DNA of 5,115 nt from Promethearchaeota archaeon (GTDB lineage Archaea > Asgardarchaeota > Lokiarchaeia > Sigynarchaeales > MK-D1). How positions within the stretch are numbered: position 1 is the first letter of the stretch; each line of letters starts with the position of its first letter. Shown one piece after another: positions 1 through 5,115 of the stretch. A model generated the notes under the pieces. That model was not told the origin of the DNA and did not search any database. It saw nothing but the letters and a program-made list of their open reading frames with translations. The position numbers and the translations under genes are program-made. The stretch covers positions 1-5,115 of the forward strand of contig JAEOUK010000652.1 in the NCBI GenBank assembly GCA_016839385.1. Reading direction: 5' to 3'.

Positions 1-2
1 AA

Positions 3-899
3 AATAATGAAGAAAAAAGAAGTGGATTAGTTTATGGATTAATTTTCTTTTTCTTTTCAATAGGTTCAATAATAGGGAGCTTTATAGTGAATCGTTTTAT
101 AGATAATCCCATAATTAGTCTGTTGGGTTTTGGTTTTAAGCAACCATTTTTCTTCCTTATGTCTGCAGGAGGATTGCTTCTAGAAGGAATAATTCAAGCT
201 ATTTTCCTAAATGAAAAAAATATATCACAAAAAACCTCTCGTTTGGAAAAGAAAAATCAGAAAAAAATCTGGAAGATCTATTTGGAAAACAAATCTCTAC
301 TGAAATTATTAGGATATTTTATGATTGACGCTTTTGTATGGGGAATATGTTTTCAATTATACTATACATCCTTATTATCGACAGAGAACGGTTTAGGGAT
401 CGAAAATTCTGACTTAGCGTTATATGTAGTAATGGTTGTAAATATCGGAAATATAATTTTACAGCTTCCTTTTGGGTGGCTCACTGATAAAATTGGAACA
501 AAAAAATCATTTTTAATTTCTAATTCTTCTGGTTTATTGTTTATCTCTCTCAACATAATCATGTGGTTCATTTCGGATTCAGTTCGATTACCAATCCTAG
601 CAGCTTCTTCGATTTGTTGGTCAATAGTATTTGTGACATTTATGCCTGCTCAAAATAAAATTATTTCAAGAATCTATCCCAAACGTACAGCAGAAGTATA
701 TGGTTTCATGAATTTCGCAAGAAATATCTTATGGTTTGTGGCTGGATACCTCGCAGGTTGGATTTTAAATGCATTCGGATTTATTGGACCACTAATATTT
801 GGATTAGTTGGTGTGTTTGGGGAAATTTTGTATCTATTTTTACTGATAGACGAAAAAAAATTAGTTTCTGAGTCTAACGTAGTTTTATTACCCTCTTAG
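3..899 (+). CDS. MFS family transporter, C-terminal part (5' end outside window)
   Basis: This is a membrane transporter of the major facilitator superfamily; the substrate cannot be told. The frame is open from base 3 to a TAG at 897-899, giving 298 residues. A GTG at base 87 is not the start, because the upstream codons continue without a stop and encode a hydrophobic segment (GLVYGLIFFFFSIGSIIGSF). Eight hydrophobic segments are visible, at about residues 8-29, 49-69, 99-122, 137-157, 169-191, 195-215, 232-256 and 260-282. A long Lys-rich cytoplasmic loop lies between the second and third. The motif GWLTDKIGTKK at 158-168 matches the MFS loop signature G-x-L-[AT]-D-[RK]-x-G-x-[KR]-[KR], here in the TM8-TM9 position. 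The eight segments therefore fit TM5-TM12 of a 12-helix protein, and about four helices are missing to the left. Its 3' end overlaps that of uvrC on the other strand. Family assignment is firm; function is unknown. Confidence 0.87.
   Translation, partial: NNEEKRSGLVYGLIFFFFSIGSIIGSFIVNRFIDNPIISLLGFGFKQPFFFLMSAGGLLLEGIIQAIFLNEKNISQKTSRLEKKNQKKIWKIYLENKSLLKLLGYFMIDAFVWGICFQLYYTSLLSTENGLGIENSDLALYVVMVVNIGNIILQLPFGWLTDKIGTKKSFLISNSSGLLFISLNIIMWFISDSVRLPILAASSICWSIVFVTFMPAQNKIISRIYPKRTAEVYGFMNFARNILWFVAGYLAGWILNAFGFIGPLIFGLVGVFGEILYLFLLIDEKKLVSESNVVLLPS
853..860 (-). terminator. Oligo-T tract, candidate uvrC terminator
   Basis: Eight consecutive T on the minus strand begin 13 nt after the uvrC stop codon (874-876). 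Archaeal RNA polymerase commonly terminates at such oligo-T tracts without needing a hairpin. The tract lies inside the coding end of the convergent transporter, where it also encodes Lys codons, so it may be only a consequence of coding. The role is inferred. Confidence 0.4.
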
Positions 900-2862
900 G
901 TCTGAATTTCTTTCGTATCTCCTCGTAGATATTTTTTCCACGCTTTTCTCCCAATACAGATTGCAATTCCTCTAAATTTGCTTTCAAAATTTTCTCAGTA
1001 GTTTTAAAATGATCTAATAATTTAACGCGGATAGACGGTCCAACACCGGGAATAGTATCAAGTTTTGGAGTCATTAATTTCTTTTGAACCCGTTTTCGAT
1101 GATGATTAATAGCCCTTCGGTGATATTCTTGGGAGATTTTATTTAAAACATTGTATCCAGGAGTAAAATCTTTCAAATGAATGGATTTTTTGTGGTTTTT
1201 TGGAAATACTGCTTCTTCAATTTGAGTATGAATGGATTTTTTCTTTAATCCAATCACAGGAATATAAATTAAATCTAATTTGTCTAGTGCGTCATAAGCT
1301 GCATTTACTTGTGCTTTACCTCCATCTATTAAAATCAAATCAGGAAGAATCTGTTGATGTTCTTCTTTGTTTGCCGAATTCTCTTCCGCTTTTTCCTCTA
1401 TTTTTTTCTGACTTCTATATCTACGTGTTACAACTTCAAAAATCATATGAGAATCTCCCAATTGGGTTTGATTCTTAATGATATAACTTCTATAATTTTT
1501 TTTGGCTGGTTTTCCATTTACAAATTGAACCATTGCGCCTACTGCTTCTCCCATTTTCCAAGTTGAAATATCAAAACCTTCAATTATACGAGGAATATCC
1601 TCCAATTCAAAAAGTTCTTTTAACTCATCGAGCCCAGAATCTTTAGATAGCTCATATTCATACTCATTTTCTAAAACAAGCAGTATTCTTGCATTGTTAT
1701 TAGCTATTCGCATCAAACCTTGAGTATAATCATCTAAAATATCTGTTCTAAATTTTATATCTCTACCATATGTATCATATAAAACCGACAATAATGATTC
1801 TAATCTAATTTGAACTTCATTTTCTTTTAGTTCATGTGATGGAAGTACAATTTCATCAGGAATTGGTCTATTTTCATTCAAATAGAATTGTTCGAGAAAA
1901 CGATAAATAATTTCGCTGTTAGTATCCATTTTATTTTTTGTTTCAATAATAGTTGGAGTCTTTCCTGAAAGACGCCCATTACGAACATGGAGCACAAATA
2001 AAGCAATTTTATCCCAAGTTTTATGAAATCCAATAACATCCAAGTTTGCTTTATTATCATAATTTATTATCGTTTGACGCTCGATCATCCCATAGAGAGC
2101 TCGAATGGCATCTCTATTTCTTGCTGCTTCTTCATATCGGGTTTCTTCTGCTGCTTTCTTCATTTTTTCTTCTAGTTCATTAAGTATTCCCTCAATGTCT
2201 CCACTCAATATTTTATCAAGTTTGTAGATGTTCTCAAGATACGCTTCCACATTCATATTACTAGAACAAGGAGCTTGACACAATCCTAATTGATAATTAA
2301 CACAAGGTCTTTCTTTTTCTTTACAAGGTCCTGAGCATGAACAATAAGGAAAGTGTTTTCGGAGTAATTTTAGCGTATCTTTCATCGGCTTTACATCAAT
2401 GTAAGGTCCAATCAACTTATTTTTCTCTTCAAAATCGGGCTGGTTTCGAGGTGCTCGAATAATACGTATGCGTGGATATTTTTCGGAATATGTTATGACT
2501 ATCCAAGGAAAATTCTTGTCATCCCTTAACATTACATTATAAATCGGTTGATGTTTTTTGATCATATCATTTTCGAGTAATAATGCTTCTTTTTCACTTT
2601 CTGTTACAATAATCTCAATATCAGCAATATTTTCTACCATTTCTTTTAATTTCAATCCATAAGCAATTTCGTCTCGTGTTCCGCCAGTTCCCTTTCCTTC
2701 CCTAATTTTAAAATAAGAATTGATTCGTCTTTTCAAGAACTTCGATTTACCTACATAAATTATTATCCCATCCGAGTTTTTGAAAAAATATACGCCAGGT
2801 TTGTCTGGCATATTCTCAAATTTGGAGTTTAGCATTAGTTCATTATTCTCGGGATTTGACAT
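874..2862 (-). CDS. uvrC: UvrABC excinuclease subunit C
   Basis: UvrC makes the dual incision on both sides of a DNA lesion after UvrA and UvrB have located it (nucleotide excision repair, cytoplasm). Numbering is from a TTG at 2919, the most upstream start in this frame; subtract 19 for the ATG chosen here. Domains in order: GIY-YIG nuclease at 40-130 (PGVYFF, IIYVGKSK, ALLLEN), a cysteine cluster at 193-218, a UVR motif that binds UvrB at about 244-275, an RNase H-like nuclease at about 445-610, and two helix-hairpin-helix motifs at about 618-670 (IPGVGPSIRVKLLDHF). The expected 5'-incision residues are D450 (GFDIS), D489 (GDSHM), D532 (LIDGGK) and H600 (EYHRRAI). The protein looks intact. 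I chose the ATG at 2862 (662 aa), since the preceding residues are not family-like; an ATG at 2835 (MLNSKFENMPDKPGVY) is also possible. It stands alone, with no uvrA or uvrB in view. Confidence 0.96.
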   Translation of the reverse strand: MSNPENNELMLNSKFENMPDKPGVYFFKNSDGIIIYVGKSKFLKRRINSYFKIREGKGTGGTRDEIAYGLKLKEMVENIADIEIIVTESEKEALLLENDMIKKHQPIYNVMLRDDKNFPWIVITYSEKYPRIRIIRAPRNQPDFEEKNKLIGPYIDVKPMKDTLKLLRKHFPYCSCSGPCKEKERPCVNYQLGLCQAPCSSNMNVEAYLENIYKLDKILSGDIEGILNELEEKMKKAAEETRYEEAARNRDAIRALYGMIERQTIINYDNKANLDVIGFHKTWDKIALFVLHVRNGRLSGKTPTIIETKNKMDTNSEIIYRFLEQFYLNENRPIPDEIVLPSHELKENEVQIRLESLLSVLYDTYGRDIKFRTDILDDYTQGLMRIANNNARILLVLENEYEYELSKDSGLDELKELFELEDIPRIIEGFDISTWKMGEAVGAMVQFVNGKPAKKNYRSYIIKNQTQLGDSHMIFEVVTRRYRSQKKIEEKAEENSANKEEHQQILPDLILIDGGKAQVNAAYDALDKLDLIYIPVIGLKKKSIHTQIEEAVFPKNHKKSIHLKDFTPGYNVLNKISQEYHRRAINHHRKRVQKKLMTPKLDTIPGVGPSIRVKLLDHFKTTEKILKANLEELQSVLGEKRGKNIYEEIRKKFRPKRVIKLR

Positions 2863-2887
2863 CGTTTCACGACTATTTGACCTTTTC

Positions 2888-2896
2888 AATAATAAA
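2888..2896 (-). promoter_or_regulatory. Candidate TATA box for uvrC (near-leaderless start at 2862)
   Basis: On the minus strand this reads TTTATTATT, close to an archaeal TATA box. Its centre is about 30 nt upstream of the ATG at 2862. Archaeal transcription usually starts about 25 nt downstream of the box, which would give an almost leaderless mRNA beginning just before that ATG. No convincing Shine-Dalgarno sequence is near the ATG, which fits a leaderless start. This supports 2862 over the TTG at 2919. In an AT-rich region such matches arise by chance, so confidence is low. Confidence 0.3.
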
Positions 2897-2950
2897 GAAG
2901 TTTGATTTCTTATTAACAAAACAAGTGTTAGAAATTGATATTACTTAGTA

Positions 2951-2962
2951 TTATTTTTAGGT
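2951..2962 (-). promoter_or_regulatory. Alternative TATA-like box upstream of uvrC
   Basis: The minus strand reads CTAAAAATAA here, flanked by the two arms of a perfect 7-bp inverted repeat (TTACTTA at 2941-2947 and TAAGTAA at 2963-2969). If used, transcription would start near 2930. That would leave about 68 nt of leader before the ATG at 2862, or a short one before the TTG at 2919. The flanking repeat could be a protein-binding operator over the box. All of this is inference from position and sequence. Confidence 0.25.
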
Positions 2963-3066
2963 TAAGTAAGTTCATGATAACTCTTAAATGCATGATAATG
3001 CCAATGATACATGAATTCAGTCGGTCAGTAAACCTTCATTAAATTCTTCTATCTTCTACTAATTTC

Positions 3067-3138
3067 GACCCACGCGGTCATTGAGACAATAGATCTCACA
3101 CAAACTCATCAAGTGCTCATTTGAACTGGAAATTCAAA
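3067..3138 (+). repeat. Cluster of three small inverted repeats (possible structured leader)
   Basis: Three perfect inverted repeats follow each other. They are GACC/GGTC at 3067-3079 with a 5-nt loop, TGAGA/TCTCA at 3082-3098 with a 7-nt loop, and TTTGAA/TTCAAA at 3120-3138 with a 7-nt loop. The last ends directly at the AAGGAGG ribosome-binding site of the small ORF. They could fold as hairpins in that gene's 5' leader or act as protein-binding sites. Each arm is only 4 to 6 bp, so one alone would mean little; the clustering before the ribosome-binding site is what is notable. Confidence 0.35.
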
Positions 3139-3145
3139 AAGGAGG
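3139..3145 (+). promoter_or_regulatory. Strong Shine-Dalgarno sequence AAGGAGG
   Basis: AAGGAGG, followed by another G, is a near-perfect complement to the 3' end of 16S rRNA. It ends 7 nt before an ATT at 3153 that opens a 104-codon frame; no ATG, GTG or TTG in that frame lies at usable distance. It decides the start proposed for the small ORF. The bases just after it (TATAAAAT, 3147-3154) also resemble an archaeal TATA box, so the site could be read otherwise. Confidence 0.6.
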
Positions 3146-3152
3146 GTATAAA

Positions 3153-3467
3153 ATTACAAACAAATTTGTTGATTCAAGCACTAAAAGAGAACTACTAGAA
3201 ATCTTTATAAAGTGTTTACATCCGTATAAAATCTCAGAATCAGCTGTAAAAATAAACCTAGAACACGCTTTACATGGATTCAAACAAGAAATGAGGGGTA
3301 CATCTTTCTATAGCTTCATTCAGTCATCCCCAAAAGATATGAAGCGTGTTTTTTATCAGATCTTAGTAAAACATTTCATCATTTCTATCAATTCTGATAA
3401 AGATCTCATTAATCACAAGAATTTCAACCAAATGACTGCAGATATTGAGAATTTATTGGATTATTAG
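3153..3467 (+). CDS. Small hypothetical protein, probable ATT start
   Basis: I do not recognise this protein. The frame is open from 3093 to a TAG at 3465-3467. From the ATT at 3153 it gives 104 residues, beginning ITNKFVDSSTKRELLEIF and ending NQMTADIENLLDY. It looks like a real soluble protein: charged, rich in Lys, Glu, Leu and Ile, with likely amphipathic helices (for example KRELLEIFIKCL and KDMKRVFYQILVKHF). There is no signal peptide or membrane segment. The start rests on the AAGGAGG seven bases upstream. The first in-frame ATG is at 3291 and would leave 58 residues with no ribosome-binding site seen. Codons ending in C (AAC, ATC, TTC) seem commoner than in uvrC and alaS, a hint of different origin or expression. 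It ends 13 bp from the convergent alaS stop. Alternatives are a gene whose ATG mutated to ATT, a sequencing error at that base, or a decaying gene. Confidence 0.5.
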   Translation: MTNKFVDSSTKRELLEIFIKCLHPYKISESAVKINLEHALHGFKQEMRGTSFYSFIQSSPKDMKRVFYQILVKHFIISINSDKDLINHKNFNQMTADIENLLDY

Positions 3468-3480
3468 TAAAATCATTTGA

Positions 3481-5070
3481 CTATTCTTGGACAGTCCTGG
3501 TAAAGTGGCTCTTAAGCATTTCAATGATGTTCTTTTGAATATCTACCCTCTTTCCATAATCCTCAATAGGTAAAAAGCCTTGGAAATTGTCAGCACGCCC
3601 TCCACCTTTTCCTCCTAATTCCGATATCACCTTTCTCATACTCTGTCCTAAATTAATTTTTTTGGATTGAATTAAATTTTCTCCAAGGAATCCATTTATT
3701 AGAAGTCCTTTTGTATTTAAACCAATTGTAACCAATATTATATTTTTTTTTGTCTTGATAATATTTTGAGATAACGAGAGAATTTCTTTTGGATTCAAAT
3801 CTGGATAATTTTTTACTATTAAACTGATATTTTTAGTGATTGGAATCGGTTTATCTTGTGATTCTTCAGATGTTTGTTTTTTCCTATGTAAATCTACCAA
3901 TCGTTTAAATTCATTTAAATGCTTTAGTAGGGTAGTTTCTAATACATCGCTTGAGCATTTTAATAAATCAGAAAGCTGCTCGATAAGATCAAAATTACTC
4001 ATTTCCATTTTTTTTCGTTTTCGAAGACTTAATGCGGATTTAGGAGGAATTTCTCCTGAAGTAAGAGTTTTTTGCAAAATTTTCTTCTTCTCAGAAATCT
4101 CGATTACTCGGCTAAGAATGCTGTTTGAATCAACATTTAAAACCTTTGAAATGCGTTCAACTGTTCTTTCATTCAATTTCTCCAAACGGTCCACTGCTTT
4201 TCCTCCTGTAAACGTTATACGTATGATCCCATCTTGTATTTTTTGAGTCTTTAGAATTTTTATTTTTCCTATTTCTGACGTGTTATGCATATGCGTTCCT
4301 CCGCACGCCTCTGTATCCTCTCCTGGAATTTCTACAACTCGTACCATAGCTCCAGGAACAGCTCCTCCTTGATATAAACTCATTCCGTACTTTTCTTCTG
4401 CTTGAGTTCGAGGCATAAGAGTGGAACGAAGATCGATTCCTTTTTGAATTATTTCATTAGCTCGATCCTCGATAGCTTTGACTAGTTCTTCAGAAAGGGA
4501 CTCGTAATGTGTTATGTCAAGATGAGCTTTATCATAAGTTTTTTTAGCACTTGCTTGATTTACATGTTCTCCTAGTAATTGCCGAGCTGCTCCGTTGATT
4601 ACATGTGTAGCTGTATGATTTGCAGCTAACTGAATCCTCCAATCATCGTCAACCTTAACTTTAACTTTATTTCCAACTTGAAAATTCGGTTTTTTATCTA
4701 AACAATGCACAATATACCCGCTATATTTCACAACATTGGAGAATTGTGTCCCATTTATGAAACCTATGTCGTGAAGTTGTCCACCACTCGTGGGATATGC
4801 AACTGTTTGATCAAGAATGACTGCCCAACAAGGTTTTTCTTCAATTTTAGTCTTGTCGATCGATAGTACAGTAGATTCAGATTCCAGCAACAAATAGTCA
4901 TCAAAATACAATGCTTTTGTATCAGGAATGCTCGGATCTACAATTAATTTGATATCTTTTTGTGTTTGAGCAACCTGCTCTTTTTGTTCATGCAATTCTA
5001 CGACTTTTTGGTAGAAATTATCGGGTTTTTTAATCTTCTTCCCGAATTTCTTAGCTGCGGTTACAACCAT
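3481..5070 (-). CDS. alaS: Alanyl-tRNA synthetase, editing and C-terminal domains (N-terminal part absent)
   Basis: AlaRS charges tRNA-Ala with alanine and hydrolyses mischarged Ser- and Gly-tRNA-Ala. The 529 residues from the first ATG cover only the second half of the enzyme. They begin with the archaeal-like linker (PDNFYQKVVELHE, residues 16-28). The editing domain follows at about 55-300, with AYPTSGGQLHDIGFI at 91-105 and the zinc site HTATH (H152, H156) plus CGGTH (C256, H260). Then comes a helical region at about 300-400, and last the C-Ala domain with GGKGGGRADNFQG at 486-498. Editing residues look intact. Archaeal AlaRS is usually near 900 residues, so the roughly 370-400 residues of catalytic and tRNA-recognition domains should lie to the right. 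The ATG at 5070 is not a natural start: homology continues upstream (DSKGNDPD, 5071-5094) until stop codons break the frame. The product name is secure; whether the gene is intact, frameshifted or split is open. Confidence 0.9.
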   Translation of the reverse strand: MVVTAAKKFGKKIKKPDNFYQKVVELHEQKEQVAQTQKDIKLIVDPSIPDTKALYFDDYLLLESESTVLSIDKTKIEEKPCWAVILDQTVAYPTSGGQLHDIGFINGTQFSNVVKYSGYIVHCLDKKPNFQVGNKVKVKVDDDWRIQLAANHTATHVINGAARQLLGEHVNQASAKKTYDKAHLDITHYESLSEELVKAIEDRANEIIQKGIDLRSTLMPRTQAEEKYGMSLYQGGAVPGAMVRVVEIPGEDTEACGGTHMHNTSEIGKIKILKTQKIQDGIIRITFTGGKAVDRLEKLNERTVERISKVLNVDSNSILSRVIEISEKKKILQKTLTSGEIPPKSALSLRKRKKMEMSNFDLIEQLSDLLKCSSDVLETTLLKHLNEFKRLVDLHRKKQTSEESQDKPIPITKNISLIVKNYPDLNPKEILSLSQNIIKTKKNIILVTIGLNTKGLLINGFLGENLIQSKKINLGQSMRKVISELGGKGGGRADNFQGFLPIEDYGKRVDIQKNIIEMLKSHFTRTVQE

Positions 5071-5115
5071 ATCAGGATCGTTTCCTTTTGAATCTTAAAG
5101 TTGTCATATTACATC
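5071..5115 (-). pseudogene. alaS: Broken upstream continuation of alaS at the window edge
   Basis: Reading upstream of the ATG at 5070 in the same frame gives DSKGNDPD, which continues AlaRS homology; the family typically reads LYDSHGxxPE here. Further up, the frame meets TAA (5095-5097) and TGA (5104-5106). In the frame shifted by one base, codons at 5113-5096 read CNMTTL with no stop. This fits the residues expected just before YDS. Joining the two frames near 5095 gives MTTL-DSKG, with the usual Tyr missing. A 2-nt loss (or 1-nt gain) at the junction explains this better than two nonsense changes. Only about 20 bases are left to judge from. Confidence 0.55.

Larger units (their letters stand above)
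2863..3152. other. Intergenic region between uvrC and the small plus-strand gene
   Basis: No protein-coding frame of convincing length is seen on either strand here. The part next to uvrC holds the TATA-like boxes described separately. Between 2973 and 3009 the hexamer ATGATA occurs three times (2974, 2992, 3004), twice as CATGATAA. CGGTCA occurs twice (3022-3027 and 3075-3080). From 3067 to 3138 there are three short inverted repeats, followed at once by the Shine-Dalgarno of the small ORF. The region probably carries the divergent promoters of uvrC and the small gene. No clear plus-strand TATA box was found. Confidence 0.5.

Noticed and set aside
362..571. A 69-codon minus-strand frame opposite the transporter
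   Set aside because: It is fully inside the transporter reading frame and resembles no protein I recognise.
1200..1566. Two overlapping plus-strand open frames opposite uvrC
   Set aside because: They lie wholly within a well-supported uvrC reading frame and encode Phe/Leu-rich text typical of the antisense of Lys/Glu-rich coding sequence.
2863..2919. N-terminal extension of UvrC from the TTG at 2919
   Set aside because: The 19 extra residues are not family-like, and a TATA-like box falls inside them. The ATG at 2862 is preferred, although the TTG is not excluded.
2974..3042. A 22-codon plus-strand frame starting ATG (MITLKCMIMPMIHEF...) in the uvrC upstream region, possibly a leader peptide
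   Set aside because: No Shine-Dalgarno precedes it, the ATGs come from the repeated ATGATA motif, and it has no clear coupling to the gene starting at 3153.
3060..3135. tRNA-like T-loop strings (GGTCGAAAT and GTTCAAAT on the minus strand)
   Set aside because: The flanking bases do not form a five-base T stem, and no acceptor or anticodon stem can be assembled around them.
3836..4246. A 136-codon plus-strand frame opposite alaS
   Set aside because: It is antisense to a confident AlaRS frame, has Phe/Ser/Arg-rich composition and no ribosome-binding site.
5095..5100. CTT TAA as a prfB-like programmed +1 frameshift site
   Set aside because: The frame that continues upstream is not the one in which CTT TAA is read as codons, so the resemblance is coincidental. 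The simple +1 shift also leaves out the expected Tyr.

Overview
The window is AT-rich and probably comes from an archaeal chromosome. The main evidence is the alanyl-tRNA synthetase fragment at the right end. It carries the segment around PDNFYQKVVELHE and the C-terminal glycine-rich block that I associate with archaeal AlaRS. An Asgard or another AT-rich archaeal lineage is possible, but the sequence does not settle it. UvrC here is the bacterial-type excinuclease, which many archaea acquired by transfer.

Layout, left to right. Bases 3-899 (+) hold the 3' part of a major facilitator superfamily transporter whose start lies outside the window. Its end overlaps by 26 bp with the end of a complete uvrC gene on the minus strand (about 874-2862). 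From 2863 to 3152 there is a gene-poor stretch with TATA-like boxes for uvrC, three small inverted repeats and an isolated strong Shine-Dalgarno sequence. Next is a 104-codon open frame on the plus strand (3153-3467). It has no ATG, GTG or TTG at its 5' end but has an ATT at ideal spacing from the Shine-Dalgarno. It ends 13 bp short of the end of the minus-strand alaS fragment (3481 to about 5094), which contains the editing and C-terminal domains.

The genes do not form one operon. They make two convergent pairs (transporter/uvrC and small ORF/alaS), with uvrC and the small ORF diverging from the shared 2863-3152 region. No functional link between transporter, repair nuclease, unknown small protein and tRNA synthetase is evident.

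Two points deserve attention. The first is the probable non-canonical start and structured leader of the small unknown gene. The second is the broken reading frame at the right edge, where AlaRS homology continues upstream of the first ATG into stop codons. No mobile element, CRISPR array, tRNA or rRNA was recognised.
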